A stretch of DNA of 64,000 nucleotides from Actinoplanes sp. NBC_00393 (GTDB lineage: Bacteria > Actinomycetota > Actinomycetes > Mycobacteriales > Micromonosporaceae). The position numbers were made by a program, and so were the translations under genes. This document shows, piece by piece, positions 1 to 8,871 of this stretch; position 1 is the stretch's first letter, and the number at the start of each line of letters is the position of its first letter. Location: positions 4,988,501 to 5,052,500 of the forward strand of contig NZ_CP107942.1 in NCBI RefSeq assembly GCF_036053395.1. The letters run 5' to 3'. The notes under the pieces were generated by a model. It was not told the origin of the DNA. It was given only the letters and a program-made list of their open reading frames with translations, and made no database searches.

Positions 1-281
1 AGCACAACACGTTCTCGTTCGTCCGCTTCACGCCGAACGGCGACACCGTGGCCTGCATCGTCAACTTCGCCGCCGTCCCGCACGAGGGCTACCGCATCGG
101 CCTGCCCCGCGCCGGGCGCTGGACCGAGGTCATCAACACCGACAGCGAGCTGTACGGCGGCTCGGGCGTCGGCAACCTCGGCGAGGTCGAGGCGGAGCAC
201 ATGCCCTGGCACGGATTCGACGCCTCGGCAGCCCTGCGGGTCCCCCCGCTCGGCGCCGTCTGGCTGAAGTACGAGGGCTGA
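1..281 (+). CDS. glgB: 1,4-alpha-glucan branching enzyme, C-terminal fragment
   Basis: Only the last 92 or so codons are in the window; the gene enters from the left edge in the frame beginning at base 3. The peptide shows the C-terminal all-beta domain of GH13 branching enzymes: NTFSF near the start, VCIVNF-like strand (here VACIVNFAAVPHEGYRIGLP), then NTDSELYGGSGVGN and a final PPLGAVWLKYEG. Branching enzymes introduce alpha-1,6 links in glycogen in the cytoplasm. The catalytic domain lies outside the window, so activity cannot be judged. A strong hairpin follows the stop codon. Confidence 0.85.
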   Translation, partial: HNTFSFVRFTPNGDTVACIVNFAAVPHEGYRIGLPRAGRWTEVINTDSELYGGSGVGNLGEVEAEHMPWHGFDASAALRVPPLGAVWLKYEG

Positions 282-289
282 GACTCTCC

Positions 290-315
290 GGGGGACGGGT
301 CGCGGCCCGTCCCCC
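290..315. terminator. Bidirectional hairpin terminator between glgB and the GNAT gene
   Basis: A perfect 10-bp stem (290-299 with 306-315, gggggacggg/cccgtccccc) and a 6-nt loop lie between two convergent stop codons. Confidence 0.7.
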
Positions 316-317
316 GC

Positions 318-854
318 TCAGTCACGCAGCCACTCGCCGGCGAGCAGGCCGTAGATCAGGTCGTCGGTCCACTCACCCTTGATGAAGGTCTGCTGCCGCA
401 GGAAACCCTCCCGGACGAAGCCGAGCCGCTCGAACAGGGCCGCCGACGGCCCGTTCCGGGCGTCGCACTCCCCCGTCACCTTGTGCAGCCCCTGCAGGCG
501 GAACAAGCGGTCCAGCACGGCACTCACGGCCTCGGTCGCATAACCCCGTCTCTGGTACGCCGGAGCCAGCGTGAAACCGATCTCGGCCTGCTTCAGGTTG
601 TCGTGCAGTCGCACGTACACATCCCCGATCAGGGCCGGCTCGGCGGCGAGCTCGATCGCGTACTGGAAATGGCCCGCCTGATCGGGTGACCCGGCGGCGA
701 AGTTGCGGACCGCCAGCTCCGCCCTCTCCAGCGGGAACGGCGCGTCCCACGACTGGTACCGGGCCACCTCCGGATCCGACCGGTAGGCGGCCAGGACGGC
801 AGCGTCGGACGCCCGGAACCGCCGCAGGACCAGCCGCTCCGTCGCGATCAGCAC
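318..854 (-). CDS. GNAT family N-acetyltransferase (RimJ/RimL type)
   Basis: 178 residues, the usual size for a RimJ/RimL-like acetyltransferase. The N-terminus has the family opening IATERLVLRRF. The acetyl-CoA site is visible as YQRRGYATEAV around residues 101-111, followed by the conserved NGPSAALFERLGFVREG stretch that ends the fold. It should transfer acetyl from acetyl-CoA to an amine of a protein, antibiotic or small molecule; the substrate cannot be read from sequence. The GTG start lies 6 bp after the stop of the upstream PP2C gene, so the two are probably one transcript. Confidence 0.85.
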   Translation of the reverse strand: MLIATERLVLRRFRASDAAVLAAYRSDPEVARYQSWDAPFPLERAELAVRNFAAGSPDQAGHFQYAIELAAEPALIGDVYVRLHDNLKQAEIGFTLAPAYQRRGYATEAVSAVLDRLFRLQGLHKVTGECDARNGPSAALFERLGFVREGFLRQQTFIKGEWTDDLIYGLLAGEWLRD

Positions 855-860
855 GCGCCG

Positions 861-1580
861 TCAGGCTTCGACGACGTCGGCGACGATCACCGTGACGTTG
901 TCGGGGGCGCCGTTGTCGAGGGTGCGCTGGACCAGCTGGGCCGCGCAGGTCTTGCGGTCCTCCACCTCGCTCAGGGTCTGCGCGATCACCGCGTCCTCGA
1001 CGTAGTCGGAGAGGCCGTCGCTGCACAACAGGTACCGATCGCCGGCCCGGGCCGGGATCATCCGGCCGGCCGGGCGGAACGGGCCGCCCTGCACCGCCTG
1101 GGTGACCAGGGCGCGCTGCGGGTGGCGGCGGGCGTCGTCCGGGGTGAGCACGCCCTGGTCGACCAGCGCCTGCACATAGGTGTCGTCGCGGGTGAGCTGG
1201 GTGAACTCGCCGTCGCGCAGCAGGTAGCAGCGGGAGTCGCCGACGTTCAGGGCGGCCAGGCGGTCACCGGAGAGCAGCAGGGCGGTCACCGTCGTACCCA
1301 TGCCGTCGCGCGCGTCGTCGTCGGCGACAGCCGCCTCGATCCGCTGGTTGGCCGTCTGCAGCGCGTTGATCAGATCCTGCAGGGGCTCGCCGGTGTCCGG
1401 CGTGGTGTCGACCGCGCTGAGCGTCTGCACCAGGATGTCGCTCGCCAGCTCTCCGGCGGGGAGCCCGCCCATGCCGTCCGCCACCACGAACAGTCGATTT
1501 CCGACGAAGACCGCGTCTTCGTTGTTGGACCGGACCAGGCCCTGATCAGTGGCGGCGACCGCCCGGACAGCAAGCGTCAT
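861..1580 (-). CDS. PP2C-family protein serine/threonine phosphatase
   Basis: 239 residues from the ATG at 1580. I rejected the longer upstream start because the conserved domain begins right after this methionine. PP2C motifs are clear: SNNEDA (residues 18-23), VADGMGG (33-39) with the metal-binding Asp, a central GMGTTVTALLL, CSDGLSDYV, and the closing GAPDNVTVIVADV. These supply the acidic ligands for the Mn/Mg pair. No membrane segment is present, so this is a cytoplasmic enzyme. It is likely to act on phospho-Ser/Thr proteins; two Ser/Thr kinase genes lie in the same window (4.2 and 51.2 kb). It is transcribed with the GNAT gene and divergently from tex. Confidence 0.92.
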   Translation of the reverse strand: MTLAVRAVAATDQGLVRSNNEDAVFVGNRLFVVADGMGGLPAGELASDILVQTLSAVDTTPDTGEPLQDLINALQTANQRIEAAVADDDARDGMGTTVTALLLSGDRLAALNVGDSRCYLLRDGEFTQLTRDDTYVQALVDQGVLTPDDARRHPQRALVTQAVQGGPFRPAGRMIPARAGDRYLLCSDGLSDYVEDAVIAQTLSEVEDRKTCAAQLVQRTLDNGAPDNVTVIVADVVEA

Positions 1581-1746
1581 GTGACAAGAGTGCCAAAGGG
1601 CCGCGAGGAAGTCTTTAGTAACCCCCATACCTGGCTCGTGACCTGCGCGTGCTCTGCGTGTTTTGGGAGGGTCGCGACCGAAAAGCGCCAGGTGTTGCTG
1701 CGGGGCGGCGCGACAAGCCCCGGCCGACTCGGTAACAATCGTCGTC

Positions 1747-4134
1747 GTGACGACAGCGATCCATCAACGCATTGCCACGGAGCTCGGCGTACGGGAAGGG
1801 CAGGTGACCGCCGCGGTCGAGCTGCTCGACGGCGGGGCCACCGTGCCGTTCATCGCCCGCTACCGCAAGGAGGTGACCGGCACCCTGGACGACGCCCAGC
1901 TGCGCACCCTCGAGGAGCGGCTGGGCTATCTGCGGGAGCTGGAGGACCGGCGGGCCGCGGTGCTGGAGTCGATCCGCTCCCAGGGCAAGCTGGACGACGC
2001 GCTCGAGCAGCAGATCCTCGACGCCGACACGAAGGCCCGGCTGGAGGACATCTACCTGCCGTTCAAGCCGAAGCGGCGGACCAAGGCGCAGATCGCCCGG
2101 GAGGCGGGTCTGGAGCCGCTGGCCGACGGCCTGCTCAACGACCCCTCGGTCGACCCCCGGGCAGCCGCTGAGGCGTTCGTGGACGCCGACAAGGGGGTGG
2201 CCGACGGGCAGGCCGCACTGGACGGCGCCCGGGCCATCCTGATCGAGCGGTTCGCCGAGGACGCCGACCTGATCGGTGACCTGCGTGAGCAGATGTGGAC
2301 GCGCGGCCGGCTGGTCGCCAAGGTGCGCGACGGCAAGCAGACCGACGGCGCCAAGTTCTCCGACTACTTCGACTTCGCCGAGCCGTACGCGAAACTCCCC
2401 TCCCACCGCATCCTGGCCATGCTGCGCGGCGAGAAGGAGGAGGTCCTCGAGCTCACCATGGAGCCGCACCCCGAGGAGGACGAGGGGTACTTCGAGGGCC
2501 GCATCGCCGGGCGCAACGGCATCAGCAACCAGGGCCGGCCGGGTGACAAGTGGCTGGTCGACACGGTGCGCTGGGCGTGGCGGACCCGGATCCTGATCCA
2601 CCTCGGCGCGGACCTGCGGGTCCGGCTGCGCGAGGCGGCCGAGGACGAGGCGGTCCGCGTGTTCGCCGCCAACCTGCGCGACCTGCTGCTGGCCGCGCCG
2701 GCCGGCACCCGCACCACGATGGGCCTGGACCCGGGCTTCCGGACCGGCGTGAAGGTGGCCGTGGTCGACGCGACCGGCAAGGTGGTCGCGACCGACACGA
2801 TCTACCCGCACGTGCCGCAGAACAAGTGGGACGAGTCGATCCACCGGCTGGCCGCGCTCTGCTCGAAGCACCACGTCGACCTGATCGCGATCGGCAACGG
2901 CACCGCCTCGCGGGAGACCGACAAGCTGGCCGCCGAGCTGATCAAGCGGCACCCGGAGGCCAAGCTGACCAAGGCGGTGGTCTCCGAGGCCGGCGCGTCG
3001 GTCTACTCGGCCTCGGCGTACGCATCGCAGGAACTGCCCGGCATGGACGTCTCGCTGCGCGGCGCGGTCTCGATCGCCCGCCGCCTGCAGGACCCGCTCG
3101 CCGAGCTCGTGAAGATCGACCCGAAGTCGATCGGCGTCGGCCAGTACCAGCACGACATCTCCGAGGTGAAGCTGGCCCGCTCGCTGGACGCCGTGGTCGA
3201 GGACTGCGTGAACGGCGTCGGCGTGGACATCAACACCGCCTCCGCGCCGCTGCTCACCCGGGTCTCCGGGATCACCGCCGGCCTGGCCGAGAACATCGTG
3301 CTGCACCGCGACCAGAACGGCCCGTTCAAGAACCGCAAAGAGATCAAGAACGTGGCCCGGCTGGGCCCGAAGGCGTTCGAGCAGTGCGCCGGCTTCCTGC
3401 GGATCCGGGACGGCGAGGACCCGCTCGACTTCTCCAGCGTGCACCCGGAGTCGTACCCGCTGGTCCGCACCATCGCGGCGGACGCCGGCGCCGACGTGCG
3501 GACGCTGATCGGCAACAGCCCGCTGCTCAAGGGCATCCGGCCGGACAAGTTCGTGACCGACACGGTCGGCCTGCCGACCATCACGGACATCCTCAAGGAG
3601 CTGGAGAAGCCGGGCCGCGACCCGCGCCCGGCGTTCACCACCGCCACCTTCGCCGAGGGCGTCGAGAAGATCGCCGACCTCAAGCCGGGCATGGTCCTGG
3701 AGGGCCAGGTGACGAACGTGGCCGCGTTCGGCGCGTTCGTCGACATCGGCGTGCACCAGGACGGTCTGGTGCACGTGTCGGCGCTGTCCGACAAGTTCGT
3801 GCAGGACCCGCGCGAGGTGGTCAAGTCCGGTGACGTGGTGAAGGTCCGCGTCCTGGAGGTGGACCCGGTCCGCAAGCGGATCTCGCTGACCATGCGCCTG
3901 TCGGACGAGCCGAACAAGGGCCGGCCGCCGCGCGAGGACCGCGGCGGGGACCGGGGCGGGCGCGGCGGCGGCCAGGGAGGCGGCCAGCAGCGCCAGGGCG
4001 GCGGGCAGCAGCGCCAGGGCGGGCAGCGCCAGCCCCGGCAGCAGGGCGGCGGCCAGCGGGGCTCTCAGGGCGGCGGATTCGGCAACAGCGCGATGGCCGA
4101 CGCGCTGCGCCGGGCGGGCCTGACCCGCGACTGA
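1747..4134 (+). CDS. tex: Tex family RNA-binding transcriptional accessory protein
   Basis: 795 residues from GTG 1747, matching the family length. Order of parts: N-terminal Tex helical domain ([28 protein letters not shown]), a YqgF/RNase H-like domain opening with [12 protein letters not shown], helix-hairpin-helix repeats ([29 protein letters not shown]), and an S1 domain ([21 protein letters not shown]). The last 70 or so residues are a low-complexity Gly/Arg/Gln tail like an RGG box, which could add nonspecific RNA binding. Tex proteins act at transcription-linked RNA metabolism in the cytoplasm. A strong terminator follows. Confidence 0.95.
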   Translation: MTTAIHQRIATELGVREGQVTAAVELLDGGATVPFIARYRKEVTGTLDDAQLRTLEERLGYLRELEDRRAAVLESIRSQGKLDDALEQQILDADTKARLEDIYLPFKPKRRTKAQIAREAGLEPLADGLLNDPSVDPRAAAEAFVDADKGVADGQAALDGARAILIERFAEDADLIGDLREQMWTRGRLVAKVRDGKQTDGAKFSDYFDFAEPYAKLPSHRILAMLRGEKEEVLELTMEPHPEEDEGYFEGRIAGRNGISNQGRPGDKWLVDTVRWAWRTRILIHLGADLRVRLREAAEDEAVRVFAANLRDLLLAAPAGTRTTMGLDPGFRTGVKVAVVDATGKVVATDTIYPHVPQNKWDESIHRLAALCSKHHVDLIAIGNGTASRETDKLAAELIKRHPEAKLTKAVVSEAGASVYSASAYASQELPGMDVSLRGAVSIARRLQDPLAELVKIDPKSIGVGQYQHDISEVKLARSLDAVVEDCVNGVGVDINTASAPLLTRVSGITAGLAENIVLHRDQNGPFKNRKEIKNVARLGPKAFEQCAGFLRIRDGEDPLDFSSVHPESYPLVRTIAADAGADVRTLIGNSPLLKGIRPDKFVTDTVGLPTITDILKELEKPGRDPRPAFTTATFAEGVEKIADLKPGMVLEGQVTNVAAFGAFVDIGVHQDGLVHVSALSDKFVQDPREVVKSGDVVKVRVLEVDPVRKRISLTMRLSDEPNKGRPPREDRGGDRGGRGGGQGGGQQRQGGGQQRQGGQRQPRQQGGGQRGSQGGGFGNSAMADALRRAGLTRD

Positions 4135-4148
4135 CCGGCATCAGCAGA

Positions 4149-4178
4149 AAAGGCCCGGGCGAGCGCGCCCGGGCCTTT
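4149..4178. terminator. Bidirectional terminator between tex and the kinase gene
   Basis: Perfect 12-bp stem (4149-4160 with 4167-4178, aaaggcccgggc/gcccgggccttt) with a 6-nt loop. The A tract on one side and T tract on the other suit termination from both convergent genes. Confidence 0.85.
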
Positions 4179-4179
4179 C

Positions 4180-5970
4180 TCACATGTACCAGACCCGCAG
4201 GTCGGTGAAGGCCACCTCGTAGCGGCCCTTCTGCGGTGAGTCACGCTCGGTGTGGATCCCGAGCAGCAGCTTGCCGGCCTGCAGCTCCGGCACGGTCAGC
4301 GCCGCCTCGTCGACCACGACGCCGTCCCGGGACACCTCCAGCCGGTCCCCCGAGACGGCCAGGTCGATCCGGGTGGGCTCGCCCAGCACGATCGGGTCGT
4401 CGCCCAGCGGCATCGTGCGCAGCACCGGGATCGCGCCGCCGCCGGAGCGGTGCTCGCCCAGGTAGATGTTGCGCTCGCAGACCCGCAGCTGATAGCCGTG
4501 GTAGCCGTCGTTGCGGAACCAGATGGTCGCGCAGCTGTTCGGTGCGAGCAGGCGGACGGTGACCTCGGCACGCAGGTTCGCCGGGATCACGTCCTGCGGG
4601 CCCTTGCACTTGTACGGGTCGGCGTTCGCCCGTTTGACCACCAGCCCGTTGTCGAACTCGCAGCTGGCTTCCCCGCTGTCCAGCGCGCTCGCCTTCCAGC
4701 GCGACTCGCTGATCAGCGCGTCGGCCATGTTCGGCCGGACGCTGGGCGCGGGCTCCGCGGACTGCGTCGGCTCGGCGTTCGGCGGCGACGCGTCGCTGTC
4801 GGCGGGCGGGCGCAGCGAGAGGGCCAGCATGACGGCGCCGGCCACCACCGCGAGGATCAGGAAGGCGACCGCGGCGGGCAGCACCCACCGGCGGGCCGGC
4901 TCCGGCGGTGGCGGCGGCGGGAGCGGCAGGCCCGGGGCGGGCGAGATCGGCACCGTGACGATCGAATTCTCGTCGTAGCCGATCAGTCCCGGCGGGATGG
5001 CCAGGGTCGGCACCACAGTCGTGCCGTCGGCCGGGGACGTGTAGCCGGTCACCGCCTGCGCCTCGGTCGCCGCCGCCCGCAGATCGGGCTGGTCGGCGAA
5101 GGCCGCGGCGGTCGCCGCCGGCCGCTCGTTGCCGGAGATCAGCAGGTCGAGCAGCTCACGGGAGCTGGGCCGGTTGGCCGGGTCCTTCTCCAGGGCGTGC
5201 GCGACCAGGTCGCGCAGCGGGCCGCTCAGGCCGTCCAGCCGGGGCGGCTGGGTGAGGATGCGGGCCGCGGTGGCCGGCGGCGAGTCGGCCCAGAACGGGG
5301 TGCTGCCGGTCCCCGCGTACGCCACCACGCTGCCCCAGGCGAACACGTCGGCGGCCGGGGTGACCGGGGTGTCCGGGTCGGAGCTGAAACGTTCCGGCGC
5401 CATGTACGCCACCGTGCCGACCATCTGATCGGTACGCGTGTTCGCGCTGGTCGCCTCCATGGCACGGGCGATCCCGAAGTCGATCACCTTGGGGCTGCCC
5501 GGCGCCAGCAGCACGTTGCGCGGCTTCAGGTCGCGGTGGATCACGCCGGCGCCGTGGATCGCGGTCAGCGCGGTGGCCACCCCGATCGCCACCCCGTGCA
5601 GGTTCGCCTTGGTCAGCGGCCCGCGCTGCTCGACCACCTCGGCCAGGGTGGGACCGTCGACGTACTCGACAACCAGGTACGGCGACTCGTGGTCGGGGTC
5701 GGCGTCGAGCACCTCGGCCGTGCAGAACGGAGGCACCTGGCGGGCCCGGTTCACCTCACTGCGGAAGCGCCGCCGGAACTCGTCGTCGTGGGCCAGGTCG
5801 GCGCGCACCATCTTGACCGCGACGAACACCCCGTTGGCCGCGCGGGCCAGGTAGACGGTGCCCATGCCGCCCTCACCGAGGCGCCCCACCAGTTCGTAGA
5901 CGCCGAGGGCGCGCGGGTCACGCGCGCGCAGTGGCTGCGTACGCTCCCCCGGCAATGTGCCATCGACCAT
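4180..5970 (-). CDS. Membrane-anchored serine/threonine protein kinase with extracellular beta-rich domain
   Basis: 596 residues. The ATG at 5970 is chosen because a gggggag ribosome site lies 7 nt upstream. An N-terminal Hanks-type kinase domain (about 25-285) has the glycine loop GRLGEGGMG, Lys53 in VAVK, HRDLKPRNV with catalytic Asp147, DFG (Asp164) and APE. A proline-rich linker (about 340-360) leads to one transmembrane helix (362-386). The outer 200 residues form a predicted beta-sandwich (concanavalin/3-keto-disaccharide-hydrolase-like; WFRNDGYHGYQLRV) with at least four Cys. All key kinase residues are present. The outer domain resembles carbohydrate-binding folds rather than PASTA repeats, so it may sense glycans; this is an inference. 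Confidence 0.92.
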   Translation of the reverse strand: MVDGTLPGERTQPLRARDPRALGVYELVGRLGEGGMGTVYLARAANGVFVAVKMVRADLAHDDEFRRRFRSEVNRARQVPPFCTAEVLDADPDHESPYLVVEYVDGPTLAEVVEQRGPLTKANLHGVAIGVATALTAIHGAGVIHRDLKPRNVLLAPGSPKVIDFGIARAMEATSANTRTDQMVGTVAYMAPERFSSDPDTPVTPAADVFAWGSVVAYAGTGSTPFWADSPPATAARILTQPPRLDGLSGPLRDLVAHALEKDPANRPSSRELLDLLISGNERPAATAAAFADQPDLRAAATEAQAVTGYTSPADGTTVVPTLAIPPGLIGYDENSIVTVPISPAPGLPLPPPPPPEPARRWVLPAAVAFLILAVVAGAVMLALSLRPPADSDASPPNAEPTQSAEPAPSVRPNMADALISESRWKASALDSGEASCEFDNGLVVKRANADPYKCKGPQDVIPANLRAEVTVRLLAPNSCATIWFRNDGYHGYQLRVCERNIYLGEHRSGGGAIPVLRTMPLGDDPIVLGEPTRIDLAVSGDRLEVSRDGVVVDEAALTVPELQAGKLLLGIHTERDSPQKGRYEVAFTDLRVWYM

Positions 5971-6258
5971 TTTCGTGCTCCCCCGGACCGCCCCCTCGGC
6001 CGGCCTCACTCTTCACCGCATGGCACTGTATCGGGCGTTGTCTCTGCCCGAACAGACCCCGCGCGAGTTGCTCATGATCACCGGCGGAGCCCCGAATGGT
6101 AACCAGAACCGGTCCGCCGGGAACAGGTGCCCTCCCGGTCATCCCCGAGGTCGATCTCCGGGTCCGGATCCGGGCGTCGCCCGATGCCGGCGAGGGGCGC
6201 CCGGCCGCACTGTTGAGTCATCGGTTCCACACCGCTACTCGACGGAAGTGAGAAAGCC

Positions 6259-6519
6259 ATGAACGCCGTGCACGACTCGATGGCCCGCCAGGGCCTGGTC
6301 CGCCCGCAGGACGGCCGGATGTTGGCCGGTGTCTGCGCAGGCCTGGGCCGCCGTTTCGGGGTCGACCCGTGGAGCGCCCGCCTGCTGTTCGTCCTGATCC
6401 TGCTGGTGGTCCCGGGCAGCCAGATCCTGATCTACCCGCTGCTCTGGCTGCTGATGCCCGCCGAGAAGCCGGCCTGGTCGACGCCGGCCACGCCGCCGAG
6501 CACCCCGACCACCTTCTGA
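6259..6519 (+). CDS. PspC domain membrane protein
   Basis: 86 residues. The PspC signature is plain: GRMLAGVCAGLGRRFGVDP, then a hydrophobic segment LLFVLILLVVPGSQILIYPLLWLLMP. PspC-family proteins sit in the inner membrane and take part in envelope-stress responses. A ggaagtgag element precedes the ATG. It is monocistronic, divergent from the kinase gene, and has a Thr/Pro tail. Confidence 0.85.
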   Translation: MNAVHDSMARQGLVRPQDGRMLAGVCAGLGRRFGVDPWSARLLFVLILLVVPGSQILIYPLLWLLMPAEKPAWSTPATPPSTPTTF

Positions 6520-6836
6520 CCTTCCTCCCCCGGCCGGCGCCGGCGGCCCCCGCCCCGGGGACGCCGGCGCCGGTTTGTTCGGCGCCCGCCGCGAAGCTGC
6601 CGTCACCAGCCCTGCGAACCAGCCGTGATGATCGGCCGCGCGTCGGCGTTGTCACGCGCCGATCGGGCTGCGGTTGAAGCGAGACCCGCTAGGTGAGCCC
6701 GGCGCCCGCGCCGGCCGCCGTGCCCCGGCACCCGGGTCGCGTGGAACGGCGGAACGGCGACGACTGCGGCGGGACGGCGTAGCCCGTACCCCGAAGGAGC
6801 CGGAACCGAACCGCGGACCTCGACCCGGGAAGCTCC
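6520..6836. other. Intergenic region with a possible terminator hairpin
   Basis: 317 bp between convergent genes. The decamer ccggcgccgg occurs at 6534-6543 and 6564-6573 and can form a stem followed by ttt, a possible terminator for the PspC gene. I see no credible gene in the rest; short open frames here lack family resemblance. Confidence 0.4.
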
Positions 6837-7388
6837 TCAGGCGGTCAGCTCGCGCACCTTCTCGGTGAGCTGCAGGTCGTCCAGGTAGCCCTTGTGCACG
6901 ATCTTCCCGGCCGGGTCGATCATGACGTACCAGCTCTGCTGGGCGATGCCGAACCGCTGCCAGATCTTGCCGGCCGGGTCGTTCAGCGTCGTCACGGCCT
7001 GCAGCTCGAAGTCGCTGACGAACTCCTTCATCGCCTTCTCGGTGCCCATCCCGGCGATGCCCACGATGCCCAGCTTGTCGCGGTACTCCTCGTGCACGTC
7101 GCCGATCGACTGGGCCTCGCTGGCGCAGGTGGCGCACCAGGGCGCCCAGAACCAGAGCAGGGCCGGCTTGCCGGCCAGGGAGGCCGCGTCGAACGCGGCC
7201 CCCTCCAGCGTGGTCCCGGTGAACTTGAGCGACTTCGGCGTCACCGCCGGTTTGGCCGGCGCCGCCTCTGAAGCCGGAGCTGCTTCTGAGGCTGGCGCCG
7301 CTTCAAAAGCCGGAGCCTGCGCCGGCGCCGCCTTGGTGCAGCCTGTCAGGGCGAGCCCGGCCGCCAGCAGGACCGCACGTCTTCTCAT
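6837..7388 (-). CDS. Thioredoxin-fold (TlpA/DsbE-like) lipoprotein
   Basis: 183 residues. A lipoprotein signal ends in LTGC (lipid-modified Cys17), then an Ala/Pro/Glu spacer with EAAPAS repeats (about 28-48), then a thioredoxin domain with active site WCATC (Cys85, Cys88). It resembles actinobacterial secreted DsbE/MPT53 proteins, which oxidise or reduce thiols outside the membrane. An oddity is that the loop that normally carries the cis-proline reads AQQSWYVMID, so that proline seems to be replaced. It is the last gene of an operon: its start lies 7 bp downstream of the stop of the flavoprotein gene, which suggests a shared redox role. Confidence 0.87.
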   Translation of the reverse strand: MRRRAVLLAAGLALTGCTKAAPAQAPAFEAAPASEAAPASEAAPAKPAVTPKSLKFTGTTLEGAAFDAASLAGKPALLWFWAPWCATCASEAQSIGDVHEEYRDKLGIVGIAGMGTEKAMKEFVSDFELQAVTTLNDPAGKIWQRFGIAQQSWYVMIDPAGKIVHKGYLDDLQLTEKVRELTA

Positions 7389-7395
7389 CCGTCGC

Positions 7396-8871
7396 TCACT
7401 TCGCCGGGGTCGGTTCGGTCAGGCGCAGGGCCAGCGCCGGGCAGACGTTGACCGCCTTGCGGGCGCCGTCCTCCAGCCACGGCGGCAGCGGCGTCTGCGG
7501 GAACGCCGGGAAGCCGTTGTGGTCCAGCCGGATGATCTCCGGGGCCACCGCCGAGCAGAGCCCGTGCCCGTCGCACCGCGACCAGTCCAGGGCCAGCTTC
7601 CGGGCGCCCTTCTCGGCCGTGTACGGCAGCGGCAGGATGCCCCGCACCTGCTTGCCGCAGCCCTCGCCGTTGGCGTGCGCGGCGACGTCGGCGTGGAAGA
7701 CCTCCAGCGCGGAGAGCGCGAACCGGGACGTGCCGTCCGGATGGCTGCACGCGCCGCGGCCCTTGACCAGGCCGGCCGCCTGCCGCACGTTCTCCAGGGC
7801 GCTGCCGCCCAGCGACACCAGGGTCACCGCGCGGGCCAGGTCGGGCAGGCCGATCCGGCACGGGCCGCACTGGCCGGCCGACTCGCCGGCCAGGTACTGC
7901 ACGACCTGGGCGACCTCGCCGAGCGGGCAGGTCTTGGAGCCGATCGGGATCAGCATGCCGGCGCCGAGCGTGCCGCCGACCTTGGCGAACCCCTTACGGG
8001 AGATGGTGATGCTCTGCGCGGCCTCGGCGCTGACCCACTTGCCGTGGTAGCCGCCGACCAGCAGACCGGGACCGAGGTCGGCCCCGCACATCTCCAGGAC
8101 CTCCATGAGCGGGGTGCCGGTCGGCGCCTCCACCACCGCGGGGGCGGTGGCCGAGCCGCCGATGGTCAGCATGACCGTGCCCGGCTCCTCCGGGATGCCG
8201 ACCGCGTTGTACTCCCACGGCCCGAGCCGGGCCGCGATCGCCAGCTGCGAGAACGTCTCGGCGTTGGACAGCAGGGTGGGCAGGCCCATCACGCCGTTGT
8301 CGCTGGAGCGGACCTTGCGGCCGGGCGGGATGTGCGCCTCGCCGTTGATGCCGCGGACCAGCGCGCCGCCCTCACCGGAGATGAACCGGTGCGGGACCGT
8401 GACGATCCGGGTCGGGCAGGGCATCTTCCGCTCGGCCAGGGCCGCGGTGATCGAGCTCTGGCCGACGCCGTCGTCGGCGATGCCGATGACGATCTCCTCG
8501 GCGTCCAGGGCGGCGGCGGCCAGGGCCGCGCCGTCCAGGATCAGGTGCGGGCCGCGGGTCAGGACCGCCTTGTCCTTCCAGGACGGCGGCTCACCCTCGG
8601 TGGCGTTGACCACGATCACCGGGGGCAGTTCCTGCCGGCGGCAGGAGTCGATGACCGCGCGCACCTTGCGGGCGAACGGGAAACCGGCGCCGCCGCGGCC
8701 GCGCAGCTCGATCCGGTCGGCCAGGCCGACCAGCTCGCCCGAGGAGAGCGCGGCGAACCCGCCGTGCACCTCCTGGTGGGCGATCAGGTCGAGGCGGCCG
8801 TACTCGTCGAAGCCGGCGGTGATGCGTGGCGTACCGATCGCGGTGACCGGGGGGACCTGTGCGGTGCTCAA
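7396..8871 (-). CDS. NuoF-like flavoprotein with SLBB, Fe-S and C-terminal 3Fe-4S ferredoxin domain
   Basis: 491 residues. A NuoF-type FMN/NADH domain opens with RGRGGAGFP (57-65) and NATEGEPPSWKDKA, followed by an SLBB-like segment (about 232-300). The Fe-S region reads ESAGQCGPCRIG with C335, C338 and C375; the first of the four usual N3 cysteines is Ala332. A fused ferredoxin at the C-terminus has C433-x5-C439 and C477-P, the three-cysteine pattern of actinobacterial [3Fe-4S] ferredoxins. It is not part of a complex I cluster. Its ATG overlaps the stop of the membrane cytochrome gene (ATGA), so the two are probably translated together. Likely role: moving electrons between NAD(P)H or ferredoxin and the membrane heme protein. 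Direction and partner are inferred. Confidence 0.85.
   Translation of the reverse strand: MSTAQVPPVTAIGTPRITAGFDEYGRLDLIAHQEVHGGFAALSSGELVGLADRIELRGRGGAGFPFARKVRAVIDSCRRQELPPVIVVNATEGEPPSWKDKAVLTRGPHLILDGAALAAAALDAEEIVIGIADDGVGQSSITAALAERKMPCPTRIVTVPHRFISGEGGALVRGINGEAHIPPGRKVRSSDNGVMGLPTLLSNAETFSQLAIAARLGPWEYNAVGIPEEPGTVMLTIGGSATAPAVVEAPTGTPLMEVLEMCGADLGPGLLVGGYHGKWVSAEAAQSITISRKGFAKVGGTLGAGMLIPIGSKTCPLGEVAQVVQYLAGESAGQCGPCRIGLPDLARAVTLVSLGGSALENVRQAAGLVKGRGACSHPDGTSRFALSALEVFHADVAAHANGEGCGKQVRGILPLPYTAEKGARKLALDWSRCDGHGLCSAVAPEIIRLDHNGFPAFPQTPLPPWLEDGARKAVNVCPALALRLTEPTPAK

Noticed and set aside
1615..3774. 719-codon open frame on the minus strand inside tex
   Set aside because: High-GC shadow; composition is His/Val/Asp/Gly/Arg-rich with no family pattern, and tex on the plus strand is unmistakable.
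6674..6868. 64-codon frame between the PspC and lipoprotein genes
   Set aside because: Arg/Pro-rich shadow composition, no ribosome site, and overlaps the end of the lipoprotein gene.
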